DNA of 64,000 nucleotides, taken from the NCBI GenBank assembly GCA_965372405.1, contig CBDVCE010000013.1, forward strand, positions 1 through 64,000, written 5' to 3'. Each line of letters opens with the position of its first letter. Position 1 is the stretch's first letter. The DNA is from Sunxiuqinia sp965372405 (lineage in GTDB: Bacteria; Bacteroidota; Bacteroidia; Bacteroidales; Prolixibacteraceae). The position numbers were made by a program, and so were the translations under genes. Below, piece by piece: positions 1 through 8,660 of the stretch. Under the pieces are notes generated by a model, which was not told where the DNA came from, searched no databases, and saw only the letters and a list, made by a program, of their open reading frames with translations.

Positions 1-411
1 ATTCCTTCTTCCAATCACTGCCTGATCTACTATTTCGGTTATCTCCCTTAAAGGGCTTTCGGACGTCTCCAACTCCACAACCTGGCCCTTCCCTAAAATG
101 CTCCACCGGAGTATTTATTAACGGTCAGCCCTGTGCTTGCTTATCCGATTTATTAAGCTGTTATTTGCTCAGTATTCAATCGCAAATAACCTTCACTGCA
201 TGGGTCACCTCAAACCAGCTGGGCACTTGCTAATGCTTCAATCCGGCAGCTGCTGGACTGCGCATAAGAGCCTGTCCCGAGAATCGGGAGACTTAACCCT
301 CTGGAATTAATTTAATGAACACTTATATTTAATTTCCCAAAAAGTTGTATTTTAAACATTTTCATACAGCTTCCCGGGTAGTCCACAAAGTGATGCTCAT
401 GCTGGGCACAC
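1..411 (-). mobile_element. Group II intron, 5' part, cut by window edge
   Basis: Read on the minus strand, the block starts at about 411 with GTGTGCCCAGCATGAGC, which fits the GUGYG 5' boundary of group II introns. A CTACCCGGGAAGCTG stretch of the domain I type follows. About 170 bp (roughly 240-411) are repeated, with scattered changes, in the mini-intron at 1936-2312. The rest of the intron, including any reverse transcriptase, would lie left of base 1. The assignment rests on boundary and motif resemblance; no folding was done. There is no gene in this stretch. Confidence 0.6.
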
Positions 412-489
412 ACAATGTATATAGCGCATTAAAACGCGCCAGATAATAGCCCGTTAGCGAAAATTAATTATTGACATAAAGTATTAAAG

Positions 490-918
490 ATGGAAATTAG
501 AGAAATTACCAGTTTTAGTATTGAAACTAAAACAATAATCGATAAATTTTTAAAACTATTGGTTGAAAAAAATATATCCATTTCAGAACTGATGTTCAAA
601 GAGCTAATTGCTTCTGAAAATAGTCATTTGTTTTTTGCATTTGATGAAAGTGGAAATTGTATGGGTATGCTTACTATTGGAATTTATATTTCTCCTACAG
701 GAAAAAAGGCATGGATAGAAGATGTGGTCGTAGACGAAATCTATCAAGGTCAGCGAGTGGGGAAAAATCTTATTGAGTTTGCTATCAAATTTGCGAACCA
801 GGAACAGGTTGGATTAGTTATGCTAACTTCAAATCCGAAAAGAGTTGCTGCAAATAATTTATACTTAAAGTCAGGATTTGACAGGAAAGAGACTAATTGT
901 TACAAAATGACATTATGA
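490..918 (+). CDS. GNAT family N-acetyltransferase
   Basis: This 142-residue protein has the single-domain GNAT layout. The acetyl-CoA binding motif A is read as VVVDEIYQGQRVGKNL, a QxxGxG-type pyrophosphate loop at about residues 79-94. A typical C-terminal motif follows (NNLYLKSGFDRKE). The acceptor substrate cannot be told from the sequence. The stop overlaps the next start (ATGA at 915-918), so it is translationally coupled to the amidohydrolase and the two probably form a two-gene unit. The upstream region holds an intron 5' end, so the gene sits in a mobile-element-rich segment. GNAT membership is confident; specific function is unknown. Confidence 0.85.
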   Translation: MEIREITSFSIETKTIIDKFLKLLVEKNISISELMFKELIASENSHLFFAFDESGNCMGMLTIGIYISPTGKKAWIEDVVVDEIYQGQRVGKNLIEFAIKFANQEQVGLVMLTSNPKRVAANNLYLKSGFDRKETNCYKMTL

Positions 919-1907
919 GTTTGAAATCATTTAAAAGCTTTCCAAAAATTGATTCACATTTCCATTCAACCAGTTACAATCCGATTTATGCAAAAATTGC
1001 AACAGAATATAATGTAAAATTACTGAATATTAATACAAATGCTAACGTATTTCCATCAATGGAAGTACAAGAAACCATAGCTCTAAAGTATATTGAGAAG
1101 CACAAAAAACATTTTGGTTATATAGCAAGTTTTGAAATGGATGAATGGGAAAAAGATGGATGGTATGATAAAATTTTTAACCAAATTAATAAATCTATAG
1201 AAAAAGGAGCTGTTGGAGTTAAAATTTGGAAAAATATTGGAATGGAAATTACAGAACCATTAAATAATAGGTATTTAATGATTGATGATTCATTTTTTGA
1301 TCCCCTTTTTAATTTTTTAATTAAAAATAAAATTCCTTTACTAACTCATTTGGGAGAACCTAGAAACTGCTGGTTACCTTTAGAAGAAATGACATCAGAC
1401 AGAAACAGGTTGTATTATAACCAGAATCCTCAATTCCATGCATATTTACATCCAGAAATACCTGAGTACAATTTACAAATACAAGCCAGAGACAATGTTT
1501 TAGCAAAGTATCCAAGATTAATATTTGTAGGAGCTCATTTAGGAAGTTTAGAATGGAGCTATGAAGAGTTAGCTATACGTTTTGAAAAATATCCTAACTT
1601 TAAAGTTGATTTATCATCACGTTTAGGACATTTACAGATACAGTCAAAGAATAGATATGATGATATTCGTGATTTTTTTATCAAATATTCCGACAGAATA
1701 ATGTATGGTACTGATGCCTATAATAATCATAAAAAATTAACATCTTCCCTGATCAATGATTGGAAATTTTTGGCTACGAACACTGATTGTATATCAACAG
1801 AGGTAAGCGGTATTTTTAAAGGAATTGATTTACCTGAAGAATCTTTGTATAAAATTTACTACGAAAATGCAACTAAAGTATATCATCGTTTAATTTTTAA
1901 TAAATAA
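915..1907 (+). CDS. Amidohydrolase_2-type metal-dependent hydrolase
   Basis: The protein has 330 residues from the ATG at 915. An in-frame TTG at 897 would extend it into the upstream gene and is less likely. It shows the N-terminal HxH metal motif (KIDSHFHST), a mid-protein metal-binding histidine (LLTHLGEP), a second histidine (FVGAHLGSLEW) and the C-terminal aspartate (RIMYGTDAYN). These are in the order expected for the amidohydrolase/PF04909 TIM barrel, whose members act as decarboxylases, lactonases or amidohydrolases. The substrate is unknown. It is coupled to the preceding GNAT gene by a 4-base overlap. The mini-intron begins 29 bp after the stop. Confidence 0.8.
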   Translation: MSLKSFKSFPKIDSHFHSTSYNPIYAKIATEYNVKLLNINTNANVFPSMEVQETIALKYIEKHKKHFGYIASFEMDEWEKDGWYDKIFNQINKSIEKGAVGVKIWKNIGMEITEPLNNRYLMIDDSFFDPLFNFLIKNKIPLLTHLGEPRNCWLPLEEMTSDRNRLYYNQNPQFHAYLHPEIPEYNLQIQARDNVLAKYPRLIFVGAHLGSLEWSYEELAIRFEKYPNFKVDLSSRLGHLQIQSKNRYDDIRDFFIKYSDRIMYGTDAYNNHKKLTSSLINDWKFLATNTDCISTEVSGIFKGIDLPEESLYKIYYENATKVYHRLIFNK

Positions 1908-1935
1908 ATAAAAAAGCTGACAATAACTTTCGCTA

Positions 1936-2312
1936 ATCGAGTAGGTGGATGACAGCCAACTGAGTGCCATTGCACCTCTCCCATCACCGTACGTACGATT
2001 CTCATATACGGCGGTTCGTCAGATAGCACTATCGCTCTTTATACCAATAATACCTTCTGCCCTTGTTTAAAATAAGGCTAGACTGGGTCAAGCCCAGAGA
2101 TTCCTTATCGAATTACAGGCAAATCTGACGTTCAGTCCTTCTCCGACAGCTGCCGGACTGCGCATAAGAGCCTGTCCCGAGAATCGGGAGACTTACACCC
2201 TCTTGAATTAATTCAATGAACACTTATGTTTAATTTCCCAAAAAGTTGTATTTTAAATATTTTTATACAGTTTCCCGGGTAGTGCACTGAGTGATGCTCA
2301 TGCTGGGCACAC
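1936..2312 (-). mobile_element. ORF-less mini group II intron, 377 bp
   Basis: On the minus strand it runs from GTGTGCCCAGCATGAGC (about 2312) to CACCTACTCGAT (1936). It carries a domain V-like hairpin (CCGCCGTATATG, loop, CGTACGTACGGTG; plus-strand 1989-2024) followed by a domain VI-like segment. Its 5' 170 bp match the intron 5' end at 240-411. No reverse transcriptase lies inside, so domains II-IV appear deleted. An IEP-less intron like this could only move with a protein supplied in trans. The 1908-2552 gap otherwise shows only an AT-rich leader and a GCGTTCATGCAACAGATTGC stretch before the next gene. Confidence 0.6.
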
Positions 2313-2552
2313 ACAAAAGCTAAATTGTCATGGGCGGTGATGAGTAGTTTGAAAGTTTAACGCAATTAATAAACACCAGCAAGCCAATTCAATTGGTTTG
2401 CTCAAGACATAAATAAGTTAATTAAATCGGCTTGCTTCTTTAGCGATTTGAAAGGATGATTCTTTGAAATCGCCCACGAAACTTAGCAAGACCGTTGGCG
2501 TTCATGCAACAGATTGCAACTATTATTGAATTATTTATCTAAAAATACAAAA

Positions 2553-3641
2553 ATGAAGAAAATCGCATCATTACTTTTGTTTAGTGTCTGCTTGATTTCA
2601 CTAGTTAATGCACAAGAAATCTCAACTGATATTATTGAAGACTCTATTAGCTTCACTAGGGATGAAGTAACATATTCAGGAACTTTTTCAAAACCAGAAG
2701 GAGAAGGTCCCTTCCCATTAGTCATCCTGGTAAGCGGAATGGGAATGCAGGATAGGGATTGGTCATTTATGGGGGGAAAGTATAAGATCGCAAAAATTAT
2801 TACTGAAAATCTTAATCAGAAAGGTATCGCAGTTTACAGATATGATGACAGAGGATATGGCAAGTCAACAGGAACACCAGAAATGACAACAAGTTTTGAG
2901 GAGCTTGCGGAAGATATATATCAAGCATTTATAACCTTAAAATCCAGGCAGGACGTTGGCAAAGTTGGATTTTTGGGTCATAGTTTGGGAGGAATTCTGT
3001 CAATTATGGCAGCCTCAAACCACTCAGATATTGATTTTATCGTAACCTTATCGGGTTCTTATCAAAATGGTGGTGAAATAAAAATGGAGCAGGCCCGCAC
3101 CTTAAAAAGATGGAGAACCAATGATACGATGACTGACGAAGAAGTAATTGCTAACGGAGAAAAATTTGCACTGGCAGAAATATCTTATTCAAATGGTGGT
3201 GAAGGAATAGAAACCATGAAGGAAATTTTAAGCGATCTGATCCAATACCAAATCATGAATTTACCCCCGGAGATTATGGCTGAAAACTTAAAAGAATTTA
3301 AGGATACAACAGAATTCATTAATAAATCTTTTGAAGGTGCATTGGAATACTATACATCTCCACATCAGAAATCCTTTACGGCTTACGATCCTTCCGAAGG
3401 TCTTAAAAAAGTCACATGTCCTATTCTTATTTTGTTTGGGGAGAAAGATAATCATGTCACAGTGAAGGCTAATATGGCGAAAGTAGGAAAAGCAATTTCT
3501 GAAGTTGCTTTTGAAGACATTACGATTCGAATTATCCCAGAGGCCGATCATGGGTATTCAGCTGCAGGCTATATTGAGAAGGGGGAAATGGTTCCAGGTG
3601 TTACAGATTACATAGCGAACTGGATAAACTTCAGGAAATAA
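2553..3641 (+). CDS. Secreted alpha/beta hydrolase (serine hydrolase)
   Basis: The 362-residue protein is counted from the ATG at 2553, which gives a clean signal peptide (MKKIASLLLFSVCLISLVNA, cleavage before QE). A TTG at 2514 would add 13 non-hydrophobic residues. The catalytic triad can be read as serine in GHSLGG, aspartate in LFGEKDNHV and histidine in EADHGYS. The oxyanion segment VSGMGMQDRDW and the YDDRGYGKSTG strand are typical of the alpha/beta hydrolase fold. The fold resembles periplasmic acyl- or dienelactone-type hydrolases, but the substrate is unknown. The gene stands alone between intron fragments. Confidence 0.82.
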   Translation: MKKIASLLLFSVCLISLVNAQEISTDIIEDSISFTRDEVTYSGTFSKPEGEGPFPLVILVSGMGMQDRDWSFMGGKYKIAKIITENLNQKGIAVYRYDDRGYGKSTGTPEMTTSFEELAEDIYQAFITLKSRQDVGKVGFLGHSLGGILSIMAASNHSDIDFIVTLSGSYQNGGEIKMEQARTLKRWRTNDTMTDEEVIANGEKFALAEISYSNGGEGIETMKEILSDLIQYQIMNLPPEIMAENLKEFKDTTEFINKSFEGALEYYTSPHQKSFTAYDPSEGLKKVTCPILILFGEKDNHVTVKANMAKVGKAISEVAFEDITIRIIPEADHGYSAAGYIEKGEMVPGVTDYIANWINFRK

Positions 3642-3683
3642 TGCGGATATTAATATCGCACAAAATAATAACACGAAACGCCA

Positions 3684-3934
3684 GTCGAGTAGCCCGTCCC
3701 ACCAGTAGACGCTGATAGGATGAGGCTCTCCCACCGGTATTGCTCTCGCAATAATATACGCGAGCTTCGCTCCTTCCTTTCGTTCAAAATGGCCATCGGA
3801 CATTTCTCGCTCAGGAGCATATACGGCGGGTTCCCGATTAAAATACGGGACAGGCTGCTAAGTCATAGGAAACAAAACCGTGTTCAGTTTTATTTGATTG
3901 TAGAGTTCCAATAAAGTGATATAACCTCGTTGTA
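3684..3934 (-). mobile_element. Group II intron 3' fragment (copy C)
   Basis: Read on the minus strand it contains a coding tail ending ELYNQIKLNTVLFPMT-stop, a GTCCCG/CGGGA hairpin, a GAACCCGCCGTATATGC domain V-like 5' strand, an enlarged loop with extra hairpins, a GGTGGGAGAG 3' strand and a terminal CTACTCGAC. About 240 bp are shared with the copy at 4637-4862. The apparent 60-80 residue reading frames on either strand are by-products of the repeat. The coding tail is probably the C terminus of an intron-encoded protein (inference). From 3935 to 4168 no gene is visible, only the possible recombination site described in the findings. Confidence 0.5.
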
Positions 3935-4168
3935 ACCGTTGCACTTTGTTGCAACACCACCAACTCATCTTTGACGATTGACGGAAAATTTGAAATAATA
4001 AATAAACGAATTGGCTCCGTACAGTTTGAAAGAGAAGTGCTTTGGAAACCCGCACTCCACAAAGCCAAACCGTTATGCCCAATTACATAATAAGAAACAA
4101 CAATAGAAAATTCGGGAATTTCATGTTCTGAGTTAAATAATCATATTCTATGTACCTCTGAACTTGCA

Positions 4169-4546
4169 CTATATTGGTTTTCGCCTTCCTTCGATAAATA
4201 TAACCAGACCACCTCCAGATGCCAAAATAAATAAGTACAAAGCGACTATTCCAATGAAGAAATAGAGAGATTCTTCAGTTTCTGACAGGCCTGATTGCAC
4301 ATTGTGCATAATTATACCTACAATGGCAATAGTGAACGATATTCCGGCTGCTATAATTAATATTTTCAATCTTTTCAATTGCTTTTTAGCTAATCCTGGT
4401 TCAATTTCTTCGTGGAAAACACGCTTCCTTTTCCTATACATCACTCCCAAATATATCCAAAATGCCAATGCGAAGATCATACCAATTGGAAAGGCCATCA
4501 AGAGTATCACTACTAATCCTAATCCAATTAATAACTTCTTTTTCAT
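4169..4546 (-). CDS. Small integral membrane protein, unknown
   Basis: The protein has 125 residues and begins MKKKLLIGLGLVVILL. Four hydrophobic stretches are visible: about 4-20 and 21-37 (close together), 66-84 and 97-118. A basic loop (KRKRVF, KKQLKRLK) lies in the middle, so the loop is probably cytoplasmic. No catalytic motif is seen and no family is recognised. It is transcribed opposite to its neighbours and sits between two intron 3' fragments, which fits an independently acquired gene. The coding call rests on length, sensible composition and a good ATG start. Confidence 0.6.
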   Translation of the reverse strand: MKKKLLIGLGLVVILLMAFPIGMIFALAFWIYLGVMYRKRKRVFHEEIEPGLAKKQLKRLKILIIAAGISFTIAIVGIIMHNVQSGLSETEESLYFFIGIVALYLFILASGGGLVIFIEGRRKPI

Positions 4547-4636
4547 AATCTCTATATGTTTACCTACTCAAAAGTAGCCAATATTACAAGTCAAGTAATT
4601 ATATGATATGAATGCAGAAGTAAGCAACAGGGCATA

Positions 4637-4862
4637 ATCGAGTAGCCCGTCCCACCAGCAAACGCTGATAGGATGAGGCTCTCACACCGGTATTGCTCTC
4701 GCAATAACATACGCGAGCTTCGCTCCTTCCTTTCGTTCAAAATGGCCACTGGACATTTCTCGCTCAGGAGCATATACGGCGGTTTGCTAAGTCATAGGAA
4801 ACAAAACCTTACTTGGTTTAATTTGATTGTAGAGTTCCAATAAAGAAACATAACCACGTTGC
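4637..4862 (-). mobile_element. Group II intron 3' fragment (copy D)
   Basis: This is a near-duplicate of 3684-3934. It has the same ACTCGAT end, enlarged domain V-like hairpin and coding tail (ELYNQIKPSKVLFPMT-stop). It lacks the short GTCCCG/CGGGA hairpin between the tail and the domain V-like element. Differences from copy C in the tail are largely conservative or synonymous at the protein level, so the tail diverged under coding constraint before or during spread. Confidence 0.5.
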
Positions 4863-5418
4863 TTCAAGCTTTCAACCGTAATTGTAGGTCCCAACTCCGA
4901 AACGAATCAGCTGAATGGTATAAACCATTTGCTTTCATTTCATGCACTACGTTAAGGGTGAATACGCAGCACATGAAAGCCTTATTCGATTTCTTCATTC
5001 TCAAACAGGAACTGCGTTTAGCTCAGCATTATATGCAAGTAAATTTACTAATTCTCGAAACGGATGGGGAAATTACAAGGTCGATTCAATTGATTAGCTG
5101 GCTCGGAAGATCATTAAGAAGCTGTTTAAGTTTTTTATATTTTGCCAAAAACGAGTCACGATAAATCGTTGTTTTCTCTGGATCTTCCTTTTCCTAATTT
5201 CAGCTCTTTATTGATTTAAAATTGCTCCCAAAATAGTAACATTTTAGTAGTTTAGTTCTATCACTTTTAGTTAGTTTAATGAGTTAAGTTTTCATCTTAA
5301 ATGGACAAATAGAATACTCAAAAAGCAATAATGAGTCTTTTGATTTGTAACTTTGCCCTCTTCGTAGATGAACAATACCAAGGGCATGGTATTATATTAA
5401 AATATAATTAAGGAATAG
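4863..5418. other. Intergenic, no convincing gene
   Basis: The stretch has no reading frame with protein-like composition. A 101-codon plus-strand frame (4859-5164) starts at TTG and looks like noise. A short minus-strand frame at 5086-5193 resembles a sugar-kinase C terminus but is only 35 codons long. A possible promoter for the next gene lies at 5348-5355. Confidence 0.5.
5348..5355 (+). promoter_or_regulatory. Possible Bacteroidota -7 box (TAACTTTG)
   Basis: TAACTTTG matches the TAnnTTTG -7 consensus and lies about 63 bases before the start codon at 5419. No good -33 TTG is seen about 20 bases upstream, so the promoter would be weak or activator-dependent. Confidence 0.35.
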
Positions 5419-6099
5419 ATGAGTAAAGAAAAGAAGGAAATGATGACAGGAGAAGCTTATGAAATACTTAGAGCTTTGTATTATTCAGGTAAAGTGAAGC
5501 CGACATTAAATAAGATTATTATTGAATTAAAAAATGATTCTGAAAACTTAGAGCTCACTCTTTTGGCTTGTCAGTGCTTGGTTAGAACTAAGAATTTTGA
5601 TGAGTTGTCTAAGTACGCTGATGTTTCGATTAAATTGGATCCTAAAATTGCAGGTGGATATTATTACAAGGGAGTGGCGGTACACCATACAAAAGGAAAA
5701 GAGCAAGAAGCTTTAAAAAACTTTAATGAGGCATTAGCTTTTGACCCAGATAACACAATATACCTTAAAAGTAAGGCTACCACCCATCTTTTGCTTTTTA
5801 CAGATTATCATTTACCTTTAAATTTTGCTGAAAAACATAGGCTTAAAGCTGAAGAGAGTTTATTGAAAATTATTGAGCTGATAGAGCAAAAAGAAAATCC
5901 TGATTATATTGATTTTTGGACTATTGCTGATGTAAGTACCATGCTTAGACGAAACCTAGATGCCAAGAAGTATTTCATTAAAGCGGTAAATGCCTTTAAT
6001 ACTTCGGATAAATCAGAACAAGATATAAATATATATAAAGACATCATTAAGGCTCAAAAAGCTTGTATAAAGTTGATGGATAAAATCATTGAAGATTAA
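5419..6099 (+). CDS. Tetratricopeptide (TPR) repeat protein
   Basis: This 226-residue protein has no signal peptide or membrane segment, so it is cytoplasmic. It is all-helical with TPR-like signatures. The clearest is at about residues 92-123 (YYYKGVAVHHTKGKEQEALKNFNEALAFDPDN), with weaker units before (ELTLLACQCLVRTKNFDELSKYADVSIKLDP) and after (ADVSTMLRRNLDAKKYFIKAVNAF). TPR proteins are protein-protein scaffolds; the partner is not evident. It is a single gene flanked by intron 3' fragments. The start ATG at 5419 is the only sensible one. Confidence 0.75.
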   Translation: MSKEKKEMMTGEAYEILRALYYSGKVKPTLNKIIIELKNDSENLELTLLACQCLVRTKNFDELSKYADVSIKLDPKIAGGYYYKGVAVHHTKGKEQEALKNFNEALAFDPDNTIYLKSKATTHLLLFTDYHLPLNFAEKHRLKAEESLLKIIELIEQKENPDYIDFWTIADVSTMLRRNLDAKKYFIKAVNAFNTSDKSEQDINIYKDIIKAQKACIKLMDKIIED

Positions 6100-6175
6100 T
6101 TTCAACATGACCCTTTGAAATTATCAATCAATTAAATAATCATGATTTTCAAAAAAGATAAATAACCAGCACATA

Positions 6176-6350
6176 GTCGAGTAGACGGTCGTGAGCCATA
6201 AAGCTCACGATGCGCCTCTCCCACCGGTATTGCTTTCGCAATAATGTACGCAAGCTACGCTCCTTCCTTTCGTTCAAAATAGCCACCAGTCATTTCTTGT
6301 TCAGGAGCATATACGGCGGTTTCCCGATTAAAATACGGGACAGGCTATCC
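6176..6350 (-). mobile_element. Group II intron 3' fragment (copy E)
   Basis: It has the same enlarged domain V-like hairpin as copies C and D and ends in CTACTCGAC on the minus strand. It carries a different domain VI-like stem (GTCGTGAGC/GCTCACGA) and lacks the coding tail. The GTCCCG/CGGGA hairpin is retained at about 6329-6345. The 6100-6474 gap otherwise contains only the recQ promoter. Confidence 0.5.
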
Positions 6351-6414
6351 AGTTCATTGAGTTTGTGTCGCGTTCTAAAAAAAACGCTTAACTCATAATT
6401 CAATCTAGTTCTTG

Positions 6415-6445
6415 TTGCACCCTAGTGAAAGCCTTAGTAACTTTG
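6415..6445 (+). promoter_or_regulatory. recQ promoter (TTG-N20-TAACTTTG)
   Basis: TTG at 6415-6417 is followed after 20 bases by TAACTTTG at 6438-6445, a good match to the Bacteroidota primary sigma factor consensus. The predicted start of transcription is near 6452, giving a leader of about 20 bases before the GTG start of recQ. Confidence 0.6.
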
Positions 6446-6474
6446 CGACATAAGTTTAAAAGAGCAAATATTTA

Positions 6475-8613
6475 GTGAATAAGCAAATATCAGAAAACCA
6501 TAGCCCCGAAAAACTGCTTCAAAAGCATTTTGGATACAGCACCTTCAGACCACAACAAAAAGAAATAATACAGCACGTTATTGATGGTAAGGATGCAGTG
6601 GTATTAATGCCTACTGGTGGGGGTAAATCTATGTGCTACCAGTTACCCGCTCTTATGCGAGAAGGACTTACAGTGGTAATATCTCCATTAATCGCATTAA
6701 TGAAAGATCAGGTTCAGGCTTTACAATCAAATGGAATTAAGGCTGCTTATCTGAATTCTTCCATGCTTGCCCATGAAGAGAATCTGGTTCGGGACGAATT
6801 GCAGAAGGGAAGTATTAAGTTATTATATGTTTCTCCTGAACGCCTTTTCTCACGAGATTTTTTGGAATATATTGGCCAACTCAATGTAGGGCTATTTGCC
6901 ATTGACGAAGCGCATTGTGTTAGCAGCTGGGGACACCACTTCAGACCCGAATACAAGAAATTATCGATATTAAAGCAGGTTTTTCAGTCTGTTCCGGTAG
7001 TCGCATTAACCGCCACAGCCGACAGAGCAGTTCGGGGTGACATAAGCCTTTTATTGAATTTAAACGAGGCTAAATATTTCATTTCCTCATTTGACAGGCC
7101 TAACATTTCTCTGTCCGTTCTTCCCGGACAAAAAAAATGGCAGCAAATTGAAAAGATAATCCGTAAATACCAGAATAAATGCGGCATTATATATTGCAGT
7201 AGTAGGGCCGGAACCGAAAAATTGGCTCAGCAAATTCAATCATTAGGTTTCTCGGCTAAAGCCTATCATGCCGGAATGAGCAGTGATGTTCGCAGCCAGA
7301 CCCAAGACGAATTTATTCAGGGCAATTTAAAAATTGTTTGTGCCACACTGGCTTTTGGAATGGGTATCGATAAATCGAATGTACGATTTGTTATTCATCA
7401 TAACATGCCCGGTAATCTGGAAAGCTATTATCAGGAAATTGGACGTGCCGGAAGAGATGGGCAAGCTGCTGAAGCCATTCTTTTTTATAGCTACCGCGAT
7501 GTGCAAACACACCTGGGGTTTATTAATGATGTTAAAGATCAGGGCTATGCTAAAATTCAGAAGGCGAAATTAAATCGAATGCAAGAATATGCTGAAGCCC
7601 AGATTTGCAGGAGAAAAATATTATTAAGCTATTTTAGCGAATTACCTGAACACGATTGTAAAAATTGCGATGTGTGTGCCAACCCACCTAAGTATTTCGA
7701 TGGAACTAAAGAAGCACAGATGGCCTTATCGGCTGTATACAGAACCAACGAAACAATAGGCGTTAGCACTTTAATAGATGTTTTAAAAGGTACGCATTCG
7801 GCAAACGTATTAGAGCGCAAGCTTGATGCAATAAAAACTTTTGGTGCTGGCAAACAAATTACCCTTTTCAGTTGGCAAATGTTTGTTCAGCAGTTAATAC
7901 AACAAGGCTACCTTGAAATTGATTACAAAGAACATTACAATTTAAAGTTGAATGTATTGAGCCAGGAAGTACTGTTTAAGAATCGGCCGGTGCGTTTAGT
8001 TTCATCGGAAACCATTAAAGAGAGACAGGAAAAACTGAAGGAAAAGCCTAAAAGCATAAAGCCTAAGGTTAAAGTAGATGAATCTCTTTTTGATCATTTA
8101 AGATACTTGCGAAAAGAAATAGCGGATAAGATAAAAAAACCAGCTTTTGTTATTTTTAGAGATGCTTCGTTATTGGAAATGTGCGAGATACTCCCAGTCT
8201 CTTATGACGAATTCCTTACTGTAACAGGTGTAGGCGAACACAAAGCAAAATTATATGCAGGTATATTTACCGAGGCTATTAAAAAATTTACGAATGGCAA
8301 AACAAAAGGTGATACCTATAAAGAAACGATGGCTTTGTACACCTCAGGTAAAACCATTTCTGAAATAGCTTTAATAAGAGGGATACATGACATAACTGTT
8401 TATTCTCATCTTGCACATTTAATAAGCAATGGCTATAAGCTTAACATTCGGGAATTAGTAAGCGATGAAGCCTTGGATTGCATGAACAAAGCGATTAAAG
8501 AATTAGGATATATGACGGCATTAAAACCATACCAGAAGTTTTTTACGCCAAACATTGATTTAGGCAAAATTAGAGTCATGTTGAGTTATTTTAAATTGCA
8601 AGAGGAGGCATAA
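6475..8613 (+). CDS. recQ: ATP-dependent DNA helicase RecQ
   Basis: This 712-residue superfamily 2 helicase unwinds DNA 3' to 5' in recombination and fork repair. Visible features are Walker A (MPTGGGKS, K51), the DEAH box at about 144-147 followed by CVSSWGHHFRPEY, helicase motif VI (QEIGRAGRDG), and the RQC zinc site with four cysteines (CRRK... HDCKNCDVC, about 376-400). An HRDC domain spans about 543-615 (LRYLRKEIADKIKKPAFVIF), and a C-terminal helix-turn-helix-like extension about 625-705. The length and order match Bacteroidota RecQ. The start is GTG at 6475, 30 bases after the promoter -7 box. It is complete and not obviously in an operon. Confidence 0.96.
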   Translation: MNKQISENHSPEKLLQKHFGYSTFRPQQKEIIQHVIDGKDAVVLMPTGGGKSMCYQLPALMREGLTVVISPLIALMKDQVQALQSNGIKAAYLNSSMLAHEENLVRDELQKGSIKLLYVSPERLFSRDFLEYIGQLNVGLFAIDEAHCVSSWGHHFRPEYKKLSILKQVFQSVPVVALTATADRAVRGDISLLLNLNEAKYFISSFDRPNISLSVLPGQKKWQQIEKIIRKYQNKCGIIYCSSRAGTEKLAQQIQSLGFSAKAYHAGMSSDVRSQTQDEFIQGNLKIVCATLAFGMGIDKSNVRFVIHHNMPGNLESYYQEIGRAGRDGQAAEAILFYSYRDVQTHLGFINDVKDQGYAKIQKAKLNRMQEYAEAQICRRKILLSYFSELPEHDCKNCDVCANPPKYFDGTKEAQMALSAVYRTNETIGVSTLIDVLKGTHSANVLERKLDAIKTFGAGKQITLFSWQMFVQQLIQQGYLEIDYKEHYNLKLNVLSQEVLFKNRPVRLVSSETIKERQEKLKEKPKSIKPKVKVDESLFDHLRYLRKEIADKIKKPAFVIFRDASLLEMCEILPVSYDEFLTVTGVGEHKAKLYAGIFTEAIKKFTNGKTKGDTYKETMALYTSGKTISEIALIRGIHDITVYSHLAHLISNGYKLNIRELVSDEALDCMNKAIKELGYMTALKPYQKFFTPNIDLGKIRVMLSYFKLQEEA

Positions 8614-8660
8614 TTCGTTTATGAGCCCCAAGAGCCAACGATCAAACCAAAACTTGTCAA

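Noticed and set aside
3720..3914. Similar 62-64 codon frames at 3720 and 6210 beginning MRLSHRYC
   Set aside because: They lie wholly within the repeated intron 3' fragments on the opposite strand and follow the repeat, not a protein pattern.
4859..5164. A 101-codon plus-strand open frame
   Set aside because: It starts with TTG inside an intron fragment, has atypical composition and no family resemblance.
5086..5193. A 35-codon minus-strand frame like the C terminus of an FGGY sugar kinase (IYRDSFLAKYKKLKQLL)
   Set aside because: It is too short, preceded by a stop, and the upstream sequence shows no kinase remnants; the likeness may be chance.
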